Part shown: one piece after another, positions 18,462-28,065 of the stretch
Layout of the letters: each line of letters begins with the position of its first letter
Numbering within the stretch: the first letter of the stretch is position 1
Source of the DNA: Paraflavitalea devenefica
Lineage (GTDB): Bacteria; Bacteroidota; Bacteroidia; Chitinophagales; Chitinophagaceae
Length of the DNA stretch: 64,000 bases
Assembly (NCBI RefSeq): GCF_011759375.1
Contig: NZ_JAARML010000002.1
Location: 1,178,001 to 1,242,000 of the forward strand
Reading direction: 5' to 3'
The notes under the pieces: generated by a model
Seen by the model: the letters and a program-made list of their open reading frames with translations, nothing else
What the model was told of the DNA's origin: nothing
Database searches by the model: none
Program-made: the position numbers and the translations under genes

Positions 18462-20783
18462 ATGAAGCTGACATTCAAAATTGCGAAGACAGAGCTTCGT
18501 AATCTCTTTTACTCTCCGGTAGCCTGGTTCCTGGCGATTGCCTTTATGGTGCAGTGTGGCTATTTCTATACCAATGCCTTATACGGTACTGCCAAATGGC
18601 AGGATCTCCTGCTCCGGAACAGGCCCGACTTCAAGGACTTTGGTCCTGTTTCCTTAACCAACAGGATCTTCCTGGACCGCGATGGCATCTTTACCATAGC
18701 CCTGCAGAATCTATTCTTATTTGTACCCTTGCTTACCATGGGGCTGATCAGCCGGGAGATCAACAATGGCACCATCAAGCTACTGTATTCCTCTCCCGTT
18801 AAAATACGCCAGATCGTATTGGGAAAATACCTGGCCATTATGCTGTACAACCTGCTCCTGTTGCTCATTGTCGGCACTTTTATGGTAGCAGGGGCTTTCA
18901 ATATCCGGTCGGTGGATTATGGGCTTCTTTTATCGGCAGCAGTGGGTTTCTATTTGCTCGTATGCACTTATTCAGCCATCGGATTGTTCATGTCCAGCCT
19001 CACCACTTACCAGATCGTATCGGCCATCGGCAGCTTTATCCTCATTTTCGTCCTGAGCCGTATTGGTGGCCTGTGGCAGAAAATTGATTTTGTAAGAGAC
19101 CTTACCTGGTTCCTCTCACTCTCGGGAAGAACGGGAAAAATGTTAGAGGGACTGCTCATCTCCAGGGATATCATCTACTTTGTGGTCATCGTGTATATGT
19201 TCCTGGCGTTTACATTACTCAAACTGGGAGGGGCGCGGGAATCCAAGCCCTGGTATGTGAAGGCGAGGGGGTATGCAGTTGTAATGGTAGTGGCATTAGG
19301 GATTGGTTATCTCAGCTCACGGCCTATGTTTACAGGCTATTGGGACCTGACTGCCACGCAGGACAATACCATCCATCCCAACACCCAGCAGATCATTAAA
19401 GAACTGGGCAAAGAGCCGATGGAAGTGACGCTCTATACCAACATGACCGGCAACGGAGTAGACAGAGGGTTACCGGAAAATCGCAATGCCTACTTATCGG
19501 GTTTGTGGGATCCCTATATTCGTTTTAAGCCAGATATAAAGTTTAACTACGTCTATTACTATGATTATGACAGCAGCATAGATGGTGGTGCGTTGCGTAA
19601 AAACTTCCCCCGCAAGAGCGTTAAGCAGATAGCGGAACAACTGGCGGATGTATATGATGTCAACCTTTCCCGGTTCCAAACGCCGCAGGCCATCCATAAA
19701 AAGATTGACCTGCTGCCGGAAAATTACCGGCTGGTCATGCAGTTAAAGTACAAAGGACAGACCACTTTCCTCCGCACTTATGACGACAATATATTCTGGC
19801 CGTTCGAACAACATGTGGCCGCATCGCTTAAACGGTTGTTACAGGCTAAAATGCCGAAGATACTTTTTGTGACCGGCGACCTGGAGCGCAGCGTTTACAA
19901 AAACGGCGAACGGGAATATAGTCTGCACACGATTGCCAAAGGCTTCCGTTTCTCCCTGATGAACCTGGGTTTTGATGCAGATTCGATCTCATTAAATACC
20001 AGCAACATTCCTCCGGATGTAACGGCGCTGGTGCTGGCCGATCCTAAAACAGCACTGAGCGATACCGCATTGGCGAAGATCAAACAGTATATTGATCAGG
20101 GCGGCAACATGCTGATACTGGGTGAGCCAGGCAAACAGCAGATGTTGAATCCCCTGTTGCAGCAACTGGGCGTTCAGTTGATGGATGGCATCCTGGTAGA
20201 GCCCTCCAAAGACGAGATGCCGCACATGGTGACGCCTTATATAACACCAGCCGGAAGTAACCTCGCAGATGAGCGGGAATTGCTGCAGCTAAGAAAGAGA
20301 GTCGACACTTTGAAGGTGCTTATGCCGGGCGCCACCGCCATCGCTTACGCTTCCCAGGGAGCTTTTACCATCAACCGTTTGTTGATGACCACCGGGAAAA
20401 CCTGGCTAAAGGCAGGCAAACTGGTAACAGATTCCGTACCTCCTGTGTATAGCCCGGAAGAAGGCGATATCAAAGGAGCATTCCCCACCGCCATTGCATT
20501 GACCCGGCAGGTGAAGGACCGGCAACAGCGCATTATTGTTTGCAGCGATGCCGATCTCCTGAGCAATCTGCGGCAGGGTGGTGGTTTCCTGGGCAGGGCA
20601 CTCTATAGCTGGCTGGATGAAGGAAAGTTTCCCATCTATACGCCCAAGCCCGATCCAAAAGATAACAAACTGAAGGTTACGTCGGCGGGCGTGAAAACAC
20701 TGCAGACAGTATTTGTTTGGGTGCTCCCGGCCCTGATGCTACTATTGGGCGCTATACTCTTAATCAGGCGTAAAAGAAAATAA
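18462..20783 (+). CDS. GldF-GldG fusion: ABC permease plus Gldg domain
   Basis: 773 residues. The N-terminal 240 residues have six hydrophobic helices of an ABC-2 permease like GldF (FYSPVAWFLAIAFMVQCGYF, FLFVPLLTMGLISRE, and others). A further helix at about 268-285 leads into a large extracytoplasmic GldG domain (about 290-735, including an RYEFV-like conserved start and a Rossmann-like GGNMLILGEPG segment), and a final helix (about 745-765, VLPALMLLLGAILLI) ends in RRKRK. In gliding Flavobacteria GldF and GldG are separate; here they are one chain. It starts 18 bp after its ATPase gene. Confidence 0.88.
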   Translation: MKLTFKIAKTELRNLFYSPVAWFLAIAFMVQCGYFYTNALYGTAKWQDLLLRNRPDFKDFGPVSLTNRIFLDRDGIFTIALQNLFLFVPLLTMGLISREINNGTIKLLYSSPVKIRQIVLGKYLAIMLYNLLLLLIVGTFMVAGAFNIRSVDYGLLLSAAVGFYLLVCTYSAIGLFMSSLTTYQIVSAIGSFILIFVLSRIGGLWQKIDFVRDLTWFLSLSGRTGKMLEGLLISRDIIYFVVIVYMFLAFTLLKLGGARESKPWYVKARGYAVVMVVALGIGYLSSRPMFTGYWDLTATQDNTIHPNTQQIIKELGKEPMEVTLYTNMTGNGVDRGLPENRNAYLSGLWDPYIRFKPDIKFNYVYYYDYDSSIDGGALRKNFPRKSVKQIAEQLADVYDVNLSRFQTPQAIHKKIDLLPENYRLVMQLKYKGQTTFLRTYDDNIFWPFEQHVAASLKRLLQAKMPKILFVTGDLERSVYKNGEREYSLHTIAKGFRFSLMNLGFDADSISLNTSNIPPDVTALVLADPKTALSDTALAKIKQYIDQGGNMLILGEPGKQQMLNPLLQQLGVQLMDGILVEPSKDEMPHMVTPYITPAGSNLADERELLQLRKRVDTLKVLMPGATAIAYASQGAFTINRLLMTTGKTWLKAGKLVTDSVPPVYSPEEGDIKGAFPTAIALTRQVKDRQQRIIVCSDADLLSNLRQGGGFLGRALYSWLDEGKFPIYTPKPDPKDNKLKVTSAGVKTLQTVFVWVLPALMLLLGAILLIRRKRK

Positions 20784-20795
20784 AACAGGATAACC

Positions 20796-22094
20796 ATGGC
20801 GCTCCATACAGACGAGCAAACGATCAGCGATTTAGGCATATTTGGCAGGCGCAACAGCGGCGGCATCTTTGAGCTGTACAACCAAACACATACCCGCGGC
20901 GGAGAAACGATCCTGAAAGAGATGTTCCTGCGTCCTTTGGCAGATAGGGACGCCATCACCCAACGCAGCAGTATCATCGGCCACTTTGCCCGGTTGAACA
21001 AGCCCTTTCCTTTCCCCGCAGCCGTGATAGATACCGCGGAGAAGTACATAAAGGAGGCGGAGGAACAGGCGAAAAATGCCCGTCACCAGCACCCGCCCGG
21101 TGAGAAGGAAATACAACAGGGCGTGTTATCAGTGATAGAGTTGCTGCACCACAGCAGGGAGTTCATAGAAGCGCAGGCCGTTAAAGACATAGCTGCTTAC
21201 GCAGCAGAGCGGGAAGCCATGGCATCGCTGCTGGCCCATCCGGCATTTGAACCTGCCCTCCGTGAAAAAGGAAAAGGCAAGCTGCCGTATACGGCCGTTG
21301 CCGCGTATGACAACCTCTTCAGGGTGCGCGAATACCCCAAAATAGAGCAATTGCTGAAGCATATCTATCATCTTGATGTATACCTGTCGGTGGCAAAAGT
21401 GGCTATTGAACGTAAATTCATTTTTCCCCAAACCCTGGAGAAAGGACAGTGTGTATTAAAACTGGAAGGTGTGTATCACCCGGAACTGAAAGAGCCCGTT
21501 AGCAACACTATGTTGATGAACCCCGGTCGGCATGTTATATTCCTGACCGGGGCCAACATGGCCGGTAAATCTACCTTCCTGCGTTCGGTGAGCACAGCGG
21601 TGTACCTGGCGCACATGGGCTTTCCCGTAGCGGCTGCCGCCATGGAGTTTTCGGTGATGGACGGCATTTATACCACCATCAACCTGCCCGATAACCTCGG
21701 TATTGGCGCGAGTCATTTTTATGCTGAAGTGTTACGGGTAAAAAAGGTAGCTACAGAGTTAAGTCAGGGCAAGTCATTATTTGTTGTATTTGATGAGCTA
21801 TTCCGCGGCACCAATGTAAAAGATGCGCAGGAGGCTACGGTGGCCATCACCCATGCCTTCGCCCGGAAAAAGACCAGTATGTTCATCATCTCTTCCCACA
21901 TCGTGGAGGCCGGGGAAGCACTGAAGCAACGAAATGACATTGGCTTCCTCTACCTGCCTACACGCATGAATGGTCACAAGCCTGAATACACCTATACGCT
22001 GGAGCAGGGTATCACCGATGACCGGCATGGCATGATCATCATCAGGAACGAAGGTATTCTCGATACGCTGAAAAATGGGCGCAAAGCCGGTTAA
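20796..22094 (+). CDS. MutS-like ATPase without mismatch-recognition domain, copy 1
   Basis: 432 residues, beginning 12 bp after the permease gene. It keeps a MutS lever/core region (about 1-235) and the C-terminal ATPase: Walker A GANMAGKST (252-260), a SHFYAEV motif, Walker B FVVFDELFRGT and an SSHIVEAGE segment in the place of the MutS TTHY motif. The N-terminal mismatch-binding domain I and connector domain of true MutS (over 800 residues) are absent, and there is no Smr nuclease as in MutS2. ATPase motifs are intact. Function is unknown; such proteins should not do ordinary mismatch repair. Its paralogue is next. Confidence 0.88.
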   Translation: MALHTDEQTISDLGIFGRRNSGGIFELYNQTHTRGGETILKEMFLRPLADRDAITQRSSIIGHFARLNKPFPFPAAVIDTAEKYIKEAEEQAKNARHQHPPGEKEIQQGVLSVIELLHHSREFIEAQAVKDIAAYAAEREAMASLLAHPAFEPALREKGKGKLPYTAVAAYDNLFRVREYPKIEQLLKHIYHLDVYLSVAKVAIERKFIFPQTLEKGQCVLKLEGVYHPELKEPVSNTMLMNPGRHVIFLTGANMAGKSTFLRSVSTAVYLAHMGFPVAAAAMEFSVMDGIYTTINLPDNLGIGASHFYAEVLRVKKVATELSQGKSLFVVFDELFRGTNVKDAQEATVAITHAFARKKTSMFIISSHIVEAGEALKQRNDIGFLYLPTRMNGHKPEYTYTLEQGITDDRHGMIIIRNEGILDTLKNGRKAG

Positions 22095-22122
22095 TCACCA
22101 GCATTAAAAAAGTACAACAACC

Positions 22123-23439
22123 ATGAGCTTTAGTATAGATGCGCAAACACTGGAAGAGCTGAACCTGTTGGGCAAATTCAGACAGGGATCGGTATACAGC
22201 CTGTTCAACCAGGTAAAAACGCGGGGCGGTGAGCAGTTACTCGACAGTATGTTCCGTACACCGCTGGACAATGCCGCTGCCATCAATGAGCGTAGCAGCA
22301 CCTTGCAATTCTTTCAGCAGGCGCAGCTCGTTTTCCCTTTCGATGCACAGGAGATCAGCGCCATGCGGGAATACCTCGATGCAGGAACAGGCAACAATGT
22401 ACTGGTTACTTTGTCTGGCACGGTGATTAAGAAAGTGCTGGCCGGCTTAACCCGCGATGAGCGGTACCGGAAAATGATACAGGGCCTGCAGGCAACCATC
22501 GTTACCCTGAGCAAATGTTATGCTTTGCTGGAAATGATCCAATTTCCTGCGGGTGCCTATAGGACCCGTATAGAGGCCGTCAGGAAATTATTGTCCGATA
22601 AGCAACTGGAGAAGTTGCGCAACATAGACATCTATACAGCGCTGCCGGTAAAAGACATCGCTTTTTACGAACACATACTGAAAGGAAAGCTCCAGGAGGA
22701 TATGGAACGTATTTTATCCTTCATTTACGAACTGGATGTATATATCGCCGTGAGTGATGTGGCAGGTGCCCGGGGGTTCATGTACGCACAGGCATTCCCG
22801 CCGGAGAAAAATATCCTGCAGGCCAGGGGACTTTATCATCCCGGTATAAAAAACGCTGTGGGTAATGACCTGTCACTGCATCAACAGCGAAATGTGATGT
22901 TCTTAACAGGGGCCAATATGGCGGGTAAGTCTACCTGGATGAAATCGGTAGGTATCGCCCTCTACCTGGCGCATATGGGATTCCCGGTGGCGGCTGCAAG
23001 CATGGATTTTTCAGTCCGGGAAGGGCTGTACTCTTCTATCAACGTAGCGGATAACATCAGCCTCGGCTACAGTCATTTTTATGCAGAAGTGATAAGGGTA
23101 AAGCAGGCGGCAGAAGCTACCAGCAGTGGTAAAAGATTACTATTGATGTTCGACGAGTTATTCAAGGGCACCAACGTAAAAGATGCTTATGATGGTACGC
23201 TGGCGGTAACGGAGGCATTTGCCGAATACAGGGAATGTTTGTTCATCGTATCCACACATATTATTGAAGTAGGGGAGGTGTTGAAGGGCCATAGCAATAT
23301 TCACTGCGTGTACATGCCTACAGTGATGGAAGGCGCGCATCCCCGTTATACCTACAAGCTGCAGGAGGGTATTACGGAAGACCGCCAGGGCATGATGATC
23401 ATACGCAATGAGGGAATACTGGAGCTGATAGGGGAATAG
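22123..23439 (+). CDS. MutS-like ATPase without mismatch-recognition domain, copy 2
   Basis: 438 residues, 28 bp after its paralogue and sharing its design: core region (about 1-245), Walker A GANMAGKST (263-271), a SHFYAEVIRV motif, Walker B LMFDELFKGT and STHIIEVGE. The N-terminal thirty residues of both begin with the same QT(I/L)..L..(L/F)G pattern, showing tandem duplication and then divergence. MutS proteins work as dimers, so the two may form a heterodimer. It is the last gene of the run that starts with the sigma factor; the next gene is convergent, only 3 bp away, with no clear terminator hairpin. Confidence 0.88.
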   Translation: MSFSIDAQTLEELNLLGKFRQGSVYSLFNQVKTRGGEQLLDSMFRTPLDNAAAINERSSTLQFFQQAQLVFPFDAQEISAMREYLDAGTGNNVLVTLSGTVIKKVLAGLTRDERYRKMIQGLQATIVTLSKCYALLEMIQFPAGAYRTRIEAVRKLLSDKQLEKLRNIDIYTALPVKDIAFYEHILKGKLQEDMERILSFIYELDVYIAVSDVAGARGFMYAQAFPPEKNILQARGLYHPGIKNAVGNDLSLHQQRNVMFLTGANMAGKSTWMKSVGIALYLAHMGFPVAAASMDFSVREGLYSSINVADNISLGYSHFYAEVIRVKQAAEATSSGKRLLLMFDELFKGTNVKDAYDGTLAVTEAFAEYRECLFIVSTHIIEVGEVLKGHSNIHCVYMPTVMEGAHPRYTYKLQEGITEDRQGMMIIRNEGILELIGE

Positions 23440-23442
23440 AAG

Positions 23443-25119
23443 CTATCGTACTACCACATCCACCTTATCAATCCATATCGTTTTCCTGTCGGCAGTGGCG
23501 TTGAAATGATCCAGGATAAAAGCCTTATTATACTGCACTTTCCCTTTGAAAGCTTCTTTGCCATTCACCCGAACGATCACCGGGCGGGTGATATCAACCA
23601 TATCAGGGGAAATGCGAATGCGTAGGCTTTTTACCTGTGATGTTTCCAGGCTAAAAATATTGTTGGCATACTGTGCTTTTACAGCGCCTGAGCGGCGGGG
23701 AAAACTAAAAGCATACGCCAGTGTATCCAGCGTGATCAGACTGTCCTTGTCATTATAATTTTTCCATTCGTGAATCGTGAAGTTCAAGGAATCGTGCCAG
23801 GGTGCACGATGGCCTGTCGTGTCCAGTCCGGTTATCTGCAACCAGTCGCAGGTGCCATAGCGTGTATCATCGCATTCCCAGTACAGTTCGGTAGCCAACG
23901 GATTGCGTTGCGTGGTGGTTACGCGGTGGAAGATGGTTTTATACGCCCCTTCGGAGGTATCAAATGCCGGGAACCAATGCGGGAAACCATTAAAGCGGTA
24001 GTCTTGGTAATCGGCGCCGATCCTGCGCATCAGGGCGCTGAGCGTATCATTGGCCGCAGGTGGAAAATAATAATCTTCATCGGTGGAAACATTCATGAAC
24101 GAGCGGTTCAGGATATTCCGGATAAACGTACCACCGGTAAACACCTTGGGTTTGGTATTGAAACCAAAAAAGCCGGCAAAGGGTGCAGGTTGCTTCAGGA
24201 GATAGGCAAAAGAACCGGAAGCGCCATTGGAATGACCGCTGATGAATATACGGTTATCGTCAACATTGAAAAGCTGTTTTACCCGGCGCAGGATTTCCGG
24301 CACCATGAAGAAACCGCTATCGGGGGTCATCCAGTTGTACCGGCGGTTGCCATTGGGGTACACCATGATCACGTTATTGGCCGTAGCATATTGGGTATAA
24401 AAACGGTTCCAGCCTTCGCCCCAACTGGCATCGGTATAATCCGGAAAGCTGGTAGTGTTTCTGACGCCACCATGTAGGAAGAACAGCAATGGATAAGATT
24501 GCTTCGGATTATAATGAAGAGGCAGATATACCAGGTAAGGTGTGGTTACAGAATCATGCAGCGGCAGGCTCATGGACACGGCCTGCTTGCCGATAGCCGG
24601 GAACTGATTATAGGCGCGTATCTTTTGATAGATGGCCTGGCCATTGTCAGTAGCATTGATCGGTATACGCTTGTCCATGGCTTGTTTTTCCAGGCCTTGC
24701 TGATACTGCAACAGGGCGCGGATAAAAGCTGTCTTATTATGGGTTGCTTTTTGTAGCAGTTGCTTCCATCGTTCGTCATGGACCAGGTTGGCAAACTCAT
24801 TATTGGCATACCTGCCGAGCACAATGCCCCATTCCTGTTTGTCAACGGCTTGTTCAAGGTAGTTGAAAGCCGCCTCTTTTTTCTCCAGCACACCGGCCAG
24901 GTAGCCTGCTTTGTACAAGGAAACACCATCTTTTTCGCGGGGAAACCGGGAGAAGGCCTTTTCATACAAGTCGAGGGCTTTTTGTTGCATAGCCTGCCTG
25001 GTGGCGCTGTCGGTGGCCTGCCGCATGATCGTCCAGGCGCTGTCTGTAAGCTGCTGGTAGGATTGTCCCTGGACATATACGGTGAAAAGCAGGCAGATAA
25101 AAGGCAATAGACTTTTCAT
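23443..25119 (-). CDS. Secreted esterase of the PHB-depolymerase/feruloyl-esterase type
   Basis: 558 residues with a signal peptide (1-19, ending YVQGQ). Residues about 25-125 are helical repeats of TPR type. The alpha/beta-hydrolase core starts near 185: the oxyanion segment FFLHGG (213-218), then the nucleophile elbow GHSNG (295-299, Ser297), as in PHB depolymerase-like and LpqC-like esterases. A final beta-rich part (about 430-558) may bind substrate or cell wall. Acts outside the cytoplasm, probably on an ester-linked polymer or glycan decoration. It sits beside the GH3 gene on the same strand, with a 146-bp gap, and could be co-regulated with it. Confidence 0.75.
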   Translation of the reverse strand: MKSLLPFICLLFTVYVQGQSYQQLTDSAWTIMRQATDSATRQAMQQKALDLYEKAFSRFPREKDGVSLYKAGYLAGVLEKKEAAFNYLEQAVDKQEWGIVLGRYANNEFANLVHDERWKQLLQKATHNKTAFIRALLQYQQGLEKQAMDKRIPINATDNGQAIYQKIRAYNQFPAIGKQAVSMSLPLHDSVTTPYLVYLPLHYNPKQSYPLLFFLHGGVRNTTSFPDYTDASWGEGWNRFYTQYATANNVIMVYPNGNRRYNWMTPDSGFFMVPEILRRVKQLFNVDDNRIFISGHSNGASGSFAYLLKQPAPFAGFFGFNTKPKVFTGGTFIRNILNRSFMNVSTDEDYYFPPAANDTLSALMRRIGADYQDYRFNGFPHWFPAFDTSEGAYKTIFHRVTTTQRNPLATELYWECDDTRYGTCDWLQITGLDTTGHRAPWHDSLNFTIHEWKNYNDKDSLITLDTLAYAFSFPRRSGAVKAQYANNIFSLETSQVKSLRIRISPDMVDITRPVIVRVNGKEAFKGKVQYNKAFILDHFNATADRKTIWIDKVDVVVR

Positions 25120-25265
25120 GGTGCTTCATTCCGGCTTTTATAAGCCGGCTACACCGCAAAGAAAGGAGGGAGGCAACAGAAAAAATTGTACTAATCGGAC
25201 AGCCTCTATGCTTGTCACCCAAACAGCCTTCTTACGTACTCGCATTGCCGACTGCCGATTGCCGC

Positions 25266-27926
25266 TCACTCCACCGTCAGCGTCTCCTTCAGTCGCAGGT
25301 CTCTCGAAGAAGCTCCGATCATGATCCTGAAATCGCCGGGCTCTACTACTGTTTTCAATTCCTTGTTCAGCATCTGTAGCAGGGCAGGGGTGATGGAAAA
25401 GCTCACTTCTTTGGTTTCACCCGGCTCCAGGTGGATGCGTTGAAAACCTTTTAACTCCAGCACGGGCCTTGACACAGAAGCCAGCAGGTCCCTGATATAC
25501 AATTGCACCACTTCATCACCCGCCAGCTTGCCGGTATTCTTAATCGTGCATCGTGCTGTGGTGGAGGCGCCCGCTCCAATCACCTTTTTATCCAGCCGCA
25601 GGTTGCTGTATTCGAAATGGGTATAGCTCAGGCCAAAGCCAAAGGGGAACAAAGGCTGGCCACTCAAATTATAATAATCATCGCCCCGGCCGGTAGGCTT
25701 GTGGTTATACACCAGGGGCAGTTGCGCTTCGTGCACCGGGAAAGTGATGGGCAGCCGGCCTGCCGGGTTATAATCGCCAAACAGCACATCTGCCACCGCA
25801 TGGCCGCCTTCTTCACCGGGATACCAGGCATCCACAATGCCTTGTACACGAGGCATCCAGTTGCTCATCGTAATGGCGCTGCCGCCGATCAGCACCACTA
25901 CCACGGGTTTGCCGGTGGCAGCTACCGCTTTGATCAGTTCTTCCTGGTAGCCGGGTAAGCCCAGCATGGCCCTGTCCTGGAATTCCCCTTCGTGTATGCC
26001 GGCTGTGATAACAGCTACATCGGCTTTTTGGGCAGCAGCCACTGCTTCCTGTATCTTTTTAGCGCGGTCATTCACTACGCCGGCATTCCATACCAGCTTC
26101 AAGTGGGCATTGCCGGCCGGTTCAAAAAACTCAACCCGGATAGGATATTGTTTTCCTTTTTCCAAAAACACATTACCGGTTAAAGTTTGATAAGTCTGTT
26201 TTTTCCAGTTGTCCACTACCAGCTTATTATTCACATACAGCCGGTAGCCGTCATTGCCTTCGAGTCCTATCTTAAAAGTGCCGGTTTGGGGCGATTGGAT
26301 AGTACCTGTCCACCGGGCCGAATAAAAATCAAGGTTAATTGTCGGGTCAGGAGCGTACAATGTCCAGCGGAAATCAATGGCCCCATCTGTCCTCGTCACT
26401 ACAGGCGTTCCACTTAAAGTAAGATTGTTGAAATATTCAGCTTGCAAGCCCGGCTTATTATTATGCGAGAGATATTTTCCTGGTACCACTACATACTCAT
26501 CTGCTTGGATGCCGGCTCCTGCAGCATACAATACTTTAATGACATTGCCGGCCCTTTGTTGAATGCCATCCAGTATATTGATCTTGCCATTGCCGGGTCC
26601 ACTATAGCCACCCAGTCTGGCTGCTTTGGCTTCTTCCCCGATCACGGCGATGGTCTTTACGGAAGACCGGAAGGGTAAAACGTTTTTATCATTCTTCAGC
26701 AATACCAGCGATGCCTGCGCTGCTTTCCTGGCCAGTGCTTTGTGTGCCGTGTTATGGAGCAGTTGTGCGGCGGCGGCTTCCGGTACATAAGGGTTTTCAA
26801 AAAGCCCCAGTTCAAACTTCGCCTTCAGTACCCTGGCTACGGCTTCATTCACGCGGTTGCTGTCGGCCCGGCCATCGAGGAAAGAAGGGATGAATAACTT
26901 GTAATGGTCATAACTCGTTTGGAAGATCACATCCAGTCCGTTGTTGATGGAATTCTTACCCGCATCGGCATAATCAGTAGCGGTATAATGCAATACAATA
27001 TCGCCTCCCACAGCGCTGGCATCGGAAATCACAAAGCCCTGGAAGTTCCATTCCTTCTTCAGCTTTTCCTGTAATAACCAACTGTTGGAAGAGCAGGAGC
27101 GCCCATCCAGTGAATTATAGGCTGTCATTACCGAGCGGGAACCACCTCTTTCAAAACAGGCTTTGAAGGGAGGGAGATAAATCTCTTCCAGCAGGCGTTC
27201 ATTGAAATGGATAGGGTAGCTGTCGCGTCCGCCATCGCCTACATTCGCCAGGAAATGTTTGGGCGTAGTAATAATATTGGTTTGCTCAAAGGGCGATACA
27301 AAGGCGACACCCATCTCTGAAGTGAGGAAGGGATCTTCCCCATACGTTTCTTCTGTCCGGCCCCAGCGTACATCACTGGCAATATTCACTACCGGCGTTA
27401 ATATCTGGCGGATGCCGCGGGCCTTGGTTTCTGTAGCAATGGCCGTGGATACCTGCCGCATCAGCGTCGTATCCCAGGTAGCAGCTAATCCAATAGCCTG
27501 CGGAAAGGAAGTAGCGCCATCACGCACCAGGCCATGCAGGGCTTCATCAAAAGCAATAATGGGAATACCCAGCCTGCTGCTGTCAACAAAATACTTTTGC
27601 ATCCGGTTGATCTTTTGCACCAGTGTCAACGCATTTTCGGTAGTCCTGTAACTCAGCAACTGGCCACCGGCATCGCCTTGTGCGCCCGCGCTCACCTGGA
27701 AACCGAAAATACCATGCCGGTATTGCTGGGGAGCAGCTTTGTCCAGGTCGCCGGGGATCATGAACAATTGCCAGAACTTTTCTTCAATCGTCATCCTGCC
27801 CAGCAGGTCCTTCACCCGTTCATCAACAGGCCGGCGGGCATCTTTATAAGGCAATATAGTTTGTGAAAAGACAGAGAGGCTGGTGCACAAAAAGAAAATA
27901 GCTAAAAGCAGTGGGGATGTTCTCAT
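25266..27926 (-). CDS. GH3 beta-glucosidase with inserted PA14 domain
   Basis: 886 residues; signal peptide 1-22 (ending VFSQT). The GH3 N-terminal barrel (about 40-350) has KHF at 223-225 and the catalytic nucleophile Asp302 in GFVISDAS. The second GH3 domain follows and is interrupted by a PA14 carbohydrate-binding domain (about 480-610: GLQAEYFNN, DFRWTLYAP, EGNDGYRLYVNN). A fibronectin-III-like domain closes the protein (about 780-880). The family hydrolyses beta-linked glucose, xylose or N-acetylglucosamine from non-reducing ends in the periplasm. Next to a DeoR regulator and divergent from SusC/SusD, it belongs to the glycan locus. Confidence 0.92.
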   Translation of the reverse strand: MRTSPLLLAIFFLCTSLSVFSQTILPYKDARRPVDERVKDLLGRMTIEEKFWQLFMIPGDLDKAAPQQYRHGIFGFQVSAGAQGDAGGQLLSYRTTENALTLVQKINRMQKYFVDSSRLGIPIIAFDEALHGLVRDGATSFPQAIGLAATWDTTLMRQVSTAIATETKARGIRQILTPVVNIASDVRWGRTEETYGEDPFLTSEMGVAFVSPFEQTNIITTPKHFLANVGDGGRDSYPIHFNERLLEEIYLPPFKACFERGGSRSVMTAYNSLDGRSCSSNSWLLQEKLKKEWNFQGFVISDASAVGGDIVLHYTATDYADAGKNSINNGLDVIFQTSYDHYKLFIPSFLDGRADSNRVNEAVARVLKAKFELGLFENPYVPEAAAAQLLHNTAHKALARKAAQASLVLLKNDKNVLPFRSSVKTIAVIGEEAKAARLGGYSGPGNGKINILDGIQQRAGNVIKVLYAAGAGIQADEYVVVPGKYLSHNNKPGLQAEYFNNLTLSGTPVVTRTDGAIDFRWTLYAPDPTINLDFYSARWTGTIQSPQTGTFKIGLEGNDGYRLYVNNKLVVDNWKKQTYQTLTGNVFLEKGKQYPIRVEFFEPAGNAHLKLVWNAGVVNDRAKKIQEAVAAAQKADVAVITAGIHEGEFQDRAMLGLPGYQEELIKAVAATGKPVVVVLIGGSAITMSNWMPRVQGIVDAWYPGEEGGHAVADVLFGDYNPAGRLPITFPVHEAQLPLVYNHKPTGRGDDYYNLSGQPLFPFGFGLSYTHFEYSNLRLDKKVIGAGASTTARCTIKNTGKLAGDEVVQLYIRDLLASVSRPVLELKGFQRIHLEPGETKEVSFSITPALLQMLNKELKTVVEPGDFRIMIGASSRDLRLKETLTVE

Positions 27927-28065
27927 ACCAGTTGGTCACAAGTTTAAATGATCAGTAAAAGCTCACAGGAAGGTACCAAAAATCACAGGCAGGCAGAACA
28001 CATGATAACAGGCAGCAAAAATAACATGCCATTACATATATTGATCAAAAACTTTATAGATACAC

